64,000 bases of DNA. It comes from Lampris incognitus (Eukaryota; Chordata; Actinopteri; Lampriformes; Lampridae). Positions 1 to 9,467 of this stretch are shown in pieces (the stretch's first letter is position 1; every line of letters begins with the position of its first letter). The stretch lies in NCBI RefSeq assembly GCF_029633865.1, contig NC_079214.1, forward strand, positions 17,028,753 to 17,092,752, written 5' to 3'. Both the position numbers and the translations under genes were made by a program. The notes under the pieces were generated by a model. That model ran no database searches and had not been told where the DNA came from. It saw nothing but the letters and a program-made list of their open reading frames with translations.

Positions 1-304
1 ATTTGTTTCAAGGGGAATTTTGGCCGGTATGGTTTGTTTGTTGTCAGCTGTAGTCACTTTGATTACCGAGATATTAACTTGCTCACGACTGTATAAATTT
101 CTTTATATTTACTACATTAGTGCTTACCATACAGCTTTCTGATGTCAACGCTTCATCTATTTATCTATGGATTCATCTATTTCTATATCCATAGCAAAGT
201 GCTTGTGCATGCTACAGTGCAATATTAAATTTTTAATCACCTGTATGTAATAGTATTTGTTTATGAACAGTATTCTCTGAACACTACTAACCTTCCTTGT
301 TATT

Positions 305-405
305 CAGAGAAAGTTGAATCAGTTCATCTGGACACAATTATTGAGAGGGAAATGTTTCACTCTCAATAAATGTTGTGTCCAAATGAACTGTTTCAACTTT
401 CTGTG
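305..405. repeat. Near-perfect palindromic repeat
   Basis: Two arms of roughly 47 nt are inverted around about 400 bp from the window start. The left arm runs from the AGAAAGTTGAATCAGTTC segment and the right arm ends with GAACTGTTTCAACTTTCT; only a few mismatches separate them, with almost no loop. A half-arm with the same core recurs at 49543-49572, so it belongs to a dispersed family, probably a small inverted-repeat (MITE-like) element. No coding capacity. Confidence 0.7.
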
Positions 406-1068
406 ATTTGCTTACCTGGATTACTGAGCATGTATAAAGACATTGTTCTCATTGTTTAACCTCCCTAACTCCCAACCTTTTCGCTGTTGTCGTCTATGGT
501 GTGTTGTGTAACGCTAATCAATGTGAGCAAAACCATGTGGAATCATACTTGGCCAATGAATCTGGTTGTGTTAACGATATTTGGTATATATAGTATGTGT
601 TTAACAGCCATATTGGGTGAGTGTGGGTACATTGTGGTTGGTGAGCAGGACAGTCACTAACACATCAGCTTGACTGTATGCTGGGACATTATTATGATAC
701 AGGAATGCTTTCTGGATTTCTGGAAGTGGCAACGGTTGATTATTTTTTCACCATTTGCATTTATTCAGTTACCAGGTGCTTTAGTTTGACAGTCCAGTAT
801 TTGCTTTGTGTGTTGGTAACATTGGCACTGTTAAGGCCTCTTAATGGTTTCATGTGCCGAGCTGAGTAAAGAACACCAGCATCCTCCTGACAACGCCAAA
901 GACAATTCTGCAGTCACACTCAACCTTGCAACAGCCAGTTCGGGTAGCTGTGGATACTATGATACCAGTGAGGTGGGCCAGTAGATTCATAGTAATGGTG
1001 AGTGTCTCTCTATTCTATTTGTTGTTTCTACTGTGTATCCATGTGTCCGCTGTTAAGTTGTTGATCCG

Positions 1069-1200
1069 GCTGGCGACTCCACATGTATCGGAGGAGACGT
1101 GTGGTAGTCTGCAGCAGAGGGGGTGGAACAGAGACCGGGACGGCTCGAAAAATAGGGTAACTGGCCAGGTACAATTGGGGAGAAAAAGAGGGCAAAAAAA
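1069..1200 (+). mobile_element. tRNA-derived SINE, 3' fragment (copy A)
   Basis: Matches the 3' half of the full SINE seen at 18243-18698 (TGGCGACTCCACATGTATC, a CTGCAG segment, and the tail ACAATTGGGGAGAAAAAGAG) and ends in an A-rich tail. The tRNA-like head is missing, so this is a 5'-truncated copy inside HK1 intron 1. Confidence 0.8.
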
Positions 1201-1329
1201 AAATGCACAAAGTACAGAACCAAGTGGTACAGAACGTGGCTGCAATGCATCTGCCACAAAGTAGTTAATTGAACAAAATACCAACTCTGCTCTGTTATAA
1301 CCACACACCTGGCAGGTACAGCACAGCAT

Positions 1330-1332
<3 letters not shown>

Positions 1333-1386
<54 letters not shown>

Positions 1387-1399
1387 GAGAGAGAGAGTG
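1333..1399. repeat. Compound microsatellite (TG)n(AG)n
   Basis: About ten TG units run directly into AG units. ORFs on both strands here encode only repetitive Cys-Val, Arg-Glu or Ser-Leu and are artefacts of the repeat. Confidence 0.95.
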
Positions 1400-3658
1400 T
1401 GCTTGTGTTTCCTAAGCCTCCTTCTCCTGTCACCTATGGTCACATGGTTCAAAGCTGGCCTATTTTAGGGAATGAGAGAGAGGAGGAGAGCAGGAGTAAA
1501 GGGAGTAGGAAATGAGATAGTGGAAAGAGAAATCAAATACACTGACTTGTATCTGTTTTTTTTTGGTTTTTTTTTTCCTTGTATACAGAGCAAAACTGGG
1601 AATGAAAGCTTTACATATCTAAACACATGAAGTATGAAATGTATGTAAGTGTGTACATAAGGTTGTTGGCTTGAAATGAACTGAGGGAAGGACAGAGTGA
1701 GGAGAGGCTGAGAGATAGCAGATAAGAATTAGGAGGGAGAGAGAAATAGGAAGAAAGTGGGAGAGAGACAACAGAGATAGGGAGAGAGGAAATTAGTAAA
1801 TTGATGGCTGTTAAGTTACTCCACCTTTACATGTAAGTGACCCAATAAGCTTGATGTCAGCTGATGTCGTTATGCAGACTTATGACATCATCAGTAAGGG
1901 ACACTTAAGGGACCAAGCCCTAAATTAAAATGAACCCAAGGATTCCTTTATTTCTTAGAACATGACTAAGCTATAAAAAAAAACTAACATCCTCATAACC
2001 ATAAACAATGAGACATCAAGAGGCGTGGACCAAGACGTCTTTACCCCTGCTATTTCCCTTTTACTTCTATCGAACTTGTTACATATGTTCAATAAGCAGC
2101 TCACAACGTGGAGTTTTGTGGAGCATTTCTCACCTGGCAGCATTACTGAGCCTTACAAGAGGGCCTTGGACCTTTGTGGGTTTCGCTGAATGATTGAGAG
2201 AACATGACACCAACAACGGCCAGACCGAAACGGTCAGTCTTTGCTGCCGATCTTCCACAAGCAGTGTGCAAGTAAGCAGACATTTGACTTTACTTCTTTT
2301 TTTTTAATGTTGCCACTCCAGCTAGTCTTGGGCCTTAGTGAATGGCTCAACTATTCAGATAAACAGCGCTGCTGCAAACAAACTGGTCGAGCCGGTTATT
2401 CACCAGCCAAACAGATGTGGGGGCTGCTCCCTCCGGTCAGCCACAAAGCTGCAAAGGGCCAATTACAATGAGATAAAGGACGTCATCCTCATTCCTTCGT
2501 TCACCTCATCCATAGCTTTTCATATTCAATTACGCTCCATAACAGAAGGCTTTATTCTAATTACACTCCACTGACCCTCATCTACCCGTGTCTCTCTTCT
2601 CTCTCTCCAATGTATGTGTATGACTCCAACAAAATTAGTTTTGGACTAACTTAGGCGAGTACAAAGTCCTCAAGTTGTGACAATAAAACTGATGTCAGTG
2701 GGATGCTCGACCTTGGAGAGCTGCAGTCATAAAAGTCGCTTTTACGTTACTCCTGAACTATACCTCTCTGTTCTGCCGCGACATACCTCTGCACCTTCCC
2801 CTTCTATTCCTTCTTTCCTCACCATTTTACCTCATCTTCTCCCTCTCCCATCTCCTTCATGTCTCCTCCTCCTTCCTTCCTCTTTCTCCTACTTCTTCTC
2901 CCCTCAGTGATAACCCCAACATGTTTTACCCAACTTCACAACTCACATAATGTTGCACTACAAACCAGACACTTAATCCTTTGAAGGTTGATCAGATACC
3001 TATTAAGTACCTTCCAGTAATAATACAGCACCTAATGATGGTGAATGAATAATGCCGCCTGACTAATGAAATGATCAAATTTAGTGACCTTTAAAACAAC
3101 TTCGCTCCTCCCTTCCACCTTCCTACCATCTCGTTCCTCCCCTTTCTCTGTTCCTTTCATTCCTCTCTACTCTCTGCTGTTCAAAACCTCTGGAAACGTA
3201 CATCATGTCACATATCCCACTATCATATCCCGCACAGCGCTGTACAAGCACACTTCGATGTAGTTTTACCAGCTTTACCCTCTGGCAATAATGACGAAAA
3301 AAGGAACTCTGTGACCTCCAGGCTCAAATTTTCTCCTTCCAATGCCTCTCTTAGCATTTCCTCATGTCGGCTCCGCGCTTACATCCTCTCTTACATTCCT
3401 CTTCAGAAAAATATTATATAACACAGATTTCCAAACATACATCATGCTGAAACACTCCTGCCCTTCTCAAAGTGAAACCGAGAGCTTCAGTTGTAATGAC
3501 AATACAAATACACCCAACGACCTCTACAGCACGTCCTGATCTCCTCCCTTCCAGTCTCACATGTCCTCCCAACCTCTCCACCTTGCTTTTATGTTGTGTT
3601 CTGTGGTCTGATGTCCTCTCTCTCTTACACAAGGACACACACAATAAGGCTTACTGTC

Positions 3659-3894
3659 AGAGAGAGAGAGCACAAGAGAGAGAGAGAGAGATAGAGAGAG
3701 AAAGAGCGAGAGTACAAGAGAGCGAGCATGAGAGACAGCGAGCATGAGAGAGGGGGAGAGAGACTCACTCACCTTTTTAACCTGGTCATCTTTGAGTTCG
3801 GTGAAGTAATAGGCTAGTAGCTGGGCTGCAATCATCCTGGTCCTCTCTCTCTCCCTCTCTCTATCGCTCTCTCTCACATACACACACGCTCACA
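3659..3894. repeat. GA tract and opposing CT tract flanking HK1 exon 1
   Basis: An imperfect GA-rich tract (3659-3766) lies on the intron side of HK1 exon 1. A CT-rich tract (3841-3881), followed by CA repeats, lies on its 5' UTR side, written on the plus strand. In the HK1 transcript the 5' UTR is therefore GA-rich and the start of intron 1 is CT-rich. Confidence 0.9.
3773..3835 (-). CDS. HK1: Hexokinase-1, first coding exon only
   Basis: The exon encodes 21 residues, MIAAQLLAYYFTELKDDQVK plus K, then a GTGAGT donor in phase 0. This is the canonical HK1 first exon: an amphipathic helix that inserts hexokinase I into the mitochondrial outer membrane near VDAC, coupling ATP export to glucose phosphorylation. 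The 63-nt length and phase 0 equal the family's exon 1. The start is the only ATG in frame (CAGG-ATG context). The rest of HK1 must lie beyond the low-coordinate end of the window, after a long intron 1. HKDC1 lies about 11 kb upstream in the same orientation, the known tandem arrangement. HK1 rather than HK2 is called from the MIAAQLLAYYFTEL sequence plus synteny. Confidence 0.93.
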
Positions 3895-4087
3895 CACTAA
3901 GAATAAAAGAAGAACAAAACAAAAAAGGAAAAAAATAAAACCCAAAGTCTGTCTTTATCTGATGGAAATCTCCCACAGTGTAGAAGATGTAAAAATATCT
4001 CCAGTACAATCAGATCCAGTCAAAAATAGACAGAGTTGCTACATGTGTGGCAACGACTGTAAAGCACACTGCTACCACACTTACTAC

Positions 4088-4090
<3 letters not shown>

Positions 4091-4165
<75 letters not shown>

Positions 4166-4178
4166 GCACACACAGTCA
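4091..4178. repeat. Microsatellite (CT)n(CA)n
   Basis: More than 25 CT units are followed by CA units, about 250 bp upstream of the HK1 start codon, so it lies in or near the HK1 promoter/5' UTR. Confidence 0.95.
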
Positions 4179-5126
4179 CACACGCTTTCTATCTCTCTCC
4201 TGTAAAGCCAGGAAGTGTGAGTGAGACAGCAAGTTTAGTTGCAAGAGAAGGGGCTGGGAGGGAGTCCTAGCTAGGGACCCCCCCCCTCACACTTCCTGTG
4301 TTCTGATTGGTCAAAGCTGTGAGTGACTGGAGGTATGTTCCACACCTTCTCCTCTCTGATTGGCTAGTGTATTCTCTGTGGTAACGCTGGCACAGAAAAA
4401 AAGATGAGGGTGATATGAGGGGAAGGGAGCAAGAAGGGGGAAGGAGGGACTAGCATCTGGTTTTTTTTTTGATAATGTTAAAGGAGGAAGTACTCCGGCT
4501 ACGTTCATTTCAACACGTTTCAAAGAGAGAATGACTCACAAACAGTCACGGGGATCTCTTTCTGCCCATCTCTGAATCCTTCTCTTTTGAATTAATGTCC
4601 CTCACTCTATGTAACTATCTCTATCTTTGTAACTGTTTCTGCCCTTGCCTCTCTATTTCTCACTCTTGTTTCTTTTGTCACTTTCTCTTGGTCTTTGTTT
4701 CTGTCCATTATAACTTCTCCCACTCTATCCCATCCCATCTTTTTAAGGATTTCTCTCTAGCCATCTTTTTTCTGCGCTGGGTGCCACAGCACAGTGTTGG
4801 TGGTGTTTTCTTCCACGTGATGAGCATGATTGATCTGGTTGTCTGTCAGTCAGTTTGTCCCTCATTCACTAATTCATTCATTCTTTCATTCACTCGTTCA
4901 CTTCACTCACTCGCTCATTCATTTATTCAGCTAGTCAGTCAAAGTCCATCAGTCAGTCAGCAGTAAGCCCTCCATTCAGTCAACATTTCAGTAACATTGT
5001 TCCACTGTCCGTCCACTCAGTTATGATAGACGTGACATCACCACTAATACAGTAGCAACAACAATTCTCTGTTGTCTGGCTCCTCTTCAGAGCAACACCA
5101 GTCACAGACAGAGGCCCTCCTCTACA

Positions 5127-5169
5127 CACTATGAGCATTGACCCACTCCACGGGTCAATGCTCATAGTG
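5127..5169. repeat. Perfect 18-bp hairpin
   Basis: CACTATGAGCATTGACCC is followed by a 7-nt spacer and its exact reverse complement. It is too short for a typical pre-miRNA, and no flanking stem extension was seen. Confidence 0.85.
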
Positions 5170-5520
5170 CTCATAATGACACTTTAGGAGTACAGGGCAA
5201 GTTCAGCATGCCATTTCACTTCATTTATTACTTCTCAGGAATTTAAATTCAGAATCTAAGAGTACCACAACTTTTAGGTTTCTGTTTGGAATACTTACAA
5301 AGCTAATAAAGTAGTTCTTAAATGCATAATAGATGTAGCAATATTGGAAGTGCTTTCCCAAAATAGTGTGAGTACCTCATAAAGTAAATTTATAAACTCA
5401 AACTGGCAACAGCACAGTTTGTATTCAGAATTCAACCCCCAAAACTCATTCAAAATCCACCATGACAATTTCCCAATTTTTTTTTCTAGAGTTGATTTTT
5501 TTAAACTAAAACCCAAGACC

Positions 5521-5720
5521 ATTTTAGTGAGTTTGCTGACATCTACTGGTTAAAAACCATCTAAAGATTGAAAACATGCCAGGCTGGTCTTGGTACGCTG
5601 TGATGTTAGCATAGCAGGATAAACACATCTGCAGCTAATAAAATCAATAATGGCTCTGTTGGATGTAGGTGTGCCAAACAACCAGCATTAACAGTACTAT
5701 TGAAAATTGTTAGTTCTGGC

Positions 5721-5754
<34 letters not shown>

Positions 5755-5909
5755 AATGGTGATATGTCAAACAGACCCATTATCCAGTTTATTAGTTGTA
5801 GCTGTGTTTTTCCTGTTATGCTAACATCATGGAGTACCAAGACCAGGCTGGTACGTTTTTAACCTTTATGTGGTTTTTAACCAGTAGAAGTCAGCAAAAC
5901 CACTAAAAT
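5521..5909. mobile_element. Fold-back / MITE-like element with ~120-bp inverted arms
   Basis: The left arm (about 5521-5642) and right arm (about 5786-5909) are inverted copies sharing long segments such as CTACTGGTTAAAAACCA and CTGGTCTTGGTAC, at roughly 80-85% identity by eye. The centre contains a (CTGT)n microsatellite near 5725-5754. No ORF is present. No clear target-site duplication was found, so the exact ends are provisional. Confidence 0.75.
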
Positions 5910-6261
5910 AGTATAGGATTTAATTACTCTAATTACATTTCTGCATTATTAGATAACACGTGAGACAGAGAGGACTAAGTGAAAATACAGGAGAAAACGG
6001 AGCACACAAAAAAAGTCAAAAATCTGATATGAACCCACTGTACCACATACGTACTAAGGTACCAAAAATAATTTCTACAAGTATTCTCATTTAGGGAGCA
6101 GGACACACATAAAAATAGTTTTCAACAAGAATACAGCTATAGCATCAGGCAGGATTATAAAATGTTGATATCAAAATACACCATTTTGCTCTCTTTGCCA
6201 CCCAGCTGTCCTGACTCCATACCTCTGGCCAGCTTCTTGCCAAAAAGTGATGCGCCGCTTG

Positions 6262-6360
6262 ATTAACCTTAACCTAACCTCAACCTATCCCGAACCTTAA
6301 CCTTAACCCTAAGCTTAACCTAACGCTTACATTAACCTAATCATAACCAATAGCTAACCT
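6262..6360. repeat. Degenerate TTAACC/CCTAACC repeat
   Basis: Irregular runs of AACCTTAACC and CTAACC resemble degenerate telomere-like or dispersed fish repeat sequence. A similar GGTTAAGGTTAG-rich stretch occurs on the other strand at 23780-23900. The irregular spacing argues against a true interstitial telomere array. Confidence 0.5.
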
Positions 6361-6975
6361 GTTTACATGCGAATGCCTTCATCTGGTTGGGGGGGAAACA
6401 GATCTTGATGGGGAAACAAGAGCTCAATACAACACAAGTTTAGGAAGTTTCCATAAGCAAAGTATAAATCTACTAATTAACAGAATGTGTCTGACATTCT
6501 TGTGCAAGAAGTTGGGTTGTTGTGAAGCATCTAGTGTGTTGGTGTACTGTTCTGTGCCTGTCACGTCTCACTCTCAACCTTCACCTCTGGCTTGCAGAAA
6601 TGCGAACAGGAGAGCAGAGCACATAAGTCTCTCCCTGCCAGTACACAGCTTCTCCAACAGCAAACCCTACGTATGTAGTGCCTCCTCCTCGTGGTGACAC
6701 ATGGCAACTGGGTACACCTTGGATCCTGGCTGAACTACAAGAGACTTGGAGGAGGTCTGGCCCCGAGACGTGCGGTACGCAGGCCCACTGGTGTGTGGAT
6801 ATTCCCTGACGCCCACGAACCAGCCCCCAGCTATGGGTTAAATAGTGCCACTGCCTAGTGGATACCTCGGGAGAGGAATACGCTACAGGAGTAAACCCCT
6901 ACAGAAAATCAACTTCTACAGTGCTGTTGTTTTTTGTTTTTCCTGCCCTTTTGTATCTGTTAAAGTCGGAGAGTA

Positions 6976-7250
6976 CATCTCAATCTTGCCTCCGAAAGCA
7001 AGAGAGGCAAGATTGAGATGGCTTGGACATGTGTGGAGGAGAGATGCTGGGTATATTGGGAGAAGGATGCTGAATATGGAGCTGCCAGGGAATAGGAAAA
7101 GAGGAAGGCCAAAAAGGAGGTTTTTGGATGTGGTGAGGGAAGACATGCAGGTGGCTGGTGTGACAGAGGAAGATGCAGAAGACAGGAAGAAATGGAAATG
7201 GATGATCCACTGTAGCAACCCCTAACGGGAACAGCCGAAAGTAGTAGTAG
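6976..7250 (+). mobile_element. RTE-type LINE, 3' end (reverse transcriptase C-terminus)
   Basis: The plus strand encodes a segment with RLRWLGHVWRRDAGYIGRRM, then RGRPKRRFLDVVREDM and EEDAEDR, ending in a stop at 7225. This is the recognisable C-terminal tail of RTE-clade LINE reverse transcriptases. It is followed by a short 3' UTR and a (TAG)n tail near 7240. It is strongly 5'-truncated. A second copy of the same tail lies at 48195-48390. Confidence 0.8.
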
Positions 7251-8429
7251 TAGTGAGTCAGAGAGTACGGCTGGCGTCGTGTTTGGCTGCTGCTTCTCCC
7301 TCTAGTAGCCCCTCCTTCCCATCCAACCCTGTATGTTTGTGCTATGTTTATCTGTTGTCTTGTATCTGTTTCACTTGTTTCACCCTATTTATTGTAAAGC
7401 AAATTTGAGTGTTAGAAAAGCACTATGTAAGTTTGATTTATTATTATTAGAATATCTCGTTCTTGATTGGAAATGGCAACTTCTCATATCCATCCTTACA
7501 TGTTCCAGCTCGAATACAATCTGGAATATGGGAGTGGACGGCACGAACATCCGCAGAAACAAAGATTACAGCAGAGGAGTTAGTCTCTTAATTCATCATA
7601 GGTGTGTTTTGGGCATAACATGAAATAAACCACACACGCGCATGCACGAATGTGCGTGACCAAACGCATCATCCCCTCCATGGAGAGAAAAACATACCCT
7701 TAAAATAACAGTAAAATACTGCGCCATTGACTTAAGACCAGGTTTTTGCTGTTCAGTCGCACAATCACTTTCCGCTGCCTCAAGATAGCAATATGCCGAC
7801 AATGCGCCTGACCACCTCATTTTAAGACCAACACGCCAATGGGTGCTCAGATGGACACGAGTACATTTGCTATATAAACAACGTGAACGCTGGACGGGGA
7901 AATTACAACTGCATTAGCCTGGGACTAACAAAGACACTTGCATTGAGCTTGGCGCCAGGTGTAAGATAGCGCCCTCCAACTGTTTGCTCAGTTGCTATTT
8001 GCACAAGTTTACTGCGATTTGCATATATTTACCGTTTACTGCTTACCTGTTTCAATATGATTGCTGTCACCGACTGTATCTGCTACTTGCACTTTTTACT
8101 GTTACAATACCTGTTCATTGTGGTTAGTGTTACTGACTGCCCAAGCTGCCATTTGCACAAGTTTACTGTTTACAATACCACTGAATATGTGTTACCTTAC
8201 TATTGTACAGACATTCTCCTCTGCAGCACACTGTCCAACAAAGTAAAGTATATCCTAGGCTTCACTGACTGTTTTTGTACATATAACCTGCTGCTCTTGT
8301 ACTTTGAAAAATACTTTTTTGAGTACTTTTGTTATCCACTTGTGTGTAGAGCCAGCAAAACAAGCATTTCATTAGGAGAAATAAATGTAAACTTGCTTTT
8401 CATATATAACAAATAAACTTGAAACTATA

Positions 8430-9467
8430 ACAGCATCCATAGGCCGCGGAACCGGTATGGCCAGTAGGGCCGTGGCCATACCTACTTTGGCGTGCATCAA
8501 ACATAATCATGTGTAAAAATTCAAATCGCAAATACGTTACATTCTTAATGTATTGCACTTTTGCGCACTTCCCGGGCTAGTTTCCACCAGCTGTAAGCCT
8601 ACGTACAGTACGTAGCCTATCACAAGCAACAAACTCTGTTTCCTAATGATTGATTGGTTATTTGTGTCGTGTGAGCTTAGCGTCACATGGACGTGAATTT
8701 CACAGAACAAAATACCAGCGCTCTATGTAAGTAGACTAACTGCTAGTGTGTTCGCTAAACTTTAAGCAATAGTAACGTTAAAATGAATGATGAAGCGTCG
8801 AAAAATAACTGATTTCTTCGGGTCAAAGTTAACCAAGGTAGCTGAGACAACCACCGTCACTCCAGCCCACAATGAGCCCTCCGAGGAACCAGAAGTAGAG
8901 TTTCTAACTGTCGCTGCTCCAACTAGCCCCTCTGCCGCTACCCTCAACGTTATGAGCCTATCGCCAGATGTACACAGGCTGTTGAAATTGTTTTATACAA
9001 TTCCCGTGTCAACTGCCAGCGCCGAGAGGTCTTTCTCAACCCTTCGTTGTATGAGGACTTATCTAAGGTCAACAATGACTCAAAGGAGACTCAATGACTT
9101 GATGTGCAGCCACACACACAGGGATGCTTTGGCCAATGTGGATGGTCTCGCCATTGCCAGTGACTTCATCCAGCACGAGAGACGGAGGAACTTCTCTGGG
9201 AACGTTTAAGATGGGGTAGTGAGCGTTGACATTTTTTAATCCTATGCAACTGGACTTGACGTGTCAAATGATTTATGCTTTCTAATCATACTGATTATAC
9301 TATTTGATTGTGACTCAAGTGTAGGCTATAATCAGGACAAATAAAAACAGCAATAATAAATAATAATAAATAAAGTTATGCGTTACGAGTGTGGCTTGGG
9401 GGGGGGCACGTCACGTCATTCTTGGCCCTACCCATTCTAAATGCGTTCCGTGGCCTATGACAGCATC
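8430..9467 (+). mobile_element. Complete small hAT transposon with TIRs and 8-bp TSD
   Basis: The element spans 8438-9459 and is bounded by inverted ends: CATAGGCCGCGGAAC on the left, and the reverse complement CATAGGCCACGGAAC on the right (one mismatch in 15). It is flanked on both sides by the identical 8-bp sequence ACAGCATC (8430-8437 and 9460-9467), the target-site duplication length typical of hAT elements. At 1022 bp it is far shorter than an autonomous hAT. It retains one 140-codon ORF with the N-terminus fused to the C-terminal dimerisation region, so the catalytic core is deleted. Confidence 0.92.
8787..9209 (+). CDS. Internally deleted hAT transposase (140 aa)
   Basis: The ORF starts with MMKRRKITDFFGSK, like the N-terminus of ZMYM/ZNF862-type hAT transposases. 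It then jumps after an acidic/Thr-rich linker to the hAT C-terminal dimerisation motif (LLKLFYTIPVSTASAERSFS, then TLRCMRTYLRSTM), and ends at a TAA. The DDE catalytic region and zinc finger are absent, so it cannot transpose DNA alone. The frame is open with no stop. In principle it could make a dimerisation-only peptide that interferes with full-length transposase, but that is inference. It lies inside the TIR-bounded element 8438-9459. Confidence 0.7.
   Translation: MMKRRKITDFFGSKLTKVAETTTVTPAHNEPSEEPEVEFLTVAAPTSPSAATLNVMSLSPDVHRLLKLFYTIPVSTASAERSFSTLRCMRTYLRSTMTQRRLNDLMCSHTHRDALANVDGLAIASDFIQHERRRNFSGNV

Larger units (their letters stand above)
1..3772 (-). other. HK1: HK1 intron 1 (5' part only)
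   Basis: This stretch lies downstream (minus strand) of the HK1 exon 1 donor and shows no further hexokinase exon: I searched for the second exon (the V/I-D-K/R-Y/F-L segment) and did not find it. It therefore appears to be part of a long first intron. It holds a palindromic repeat at 305-405, a SINE 3' fragment at 1069-1200, TG/GA microsatellites near 1333-1399 and pyrimidine-rich sequence at 2790-2910. No other gene is supported here; the short ORFs in this stretch are low-complexity or chance. Confidence 0.6.

Noticed and set aside
1015-1452. ORFs rich in Ser-Leu or Thr-His repeats
   Set aside because: They are translations of TG/AG microsatellites. The same applies near 3660, 4100, 12810, 17080, 21740, 36850 and 55870.
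6262-6360. Interstitial telomere repeat
   Set aside because: TTAACC-like units are irregular and mixed; no run of exact TTAGGG/CCCTAA units.
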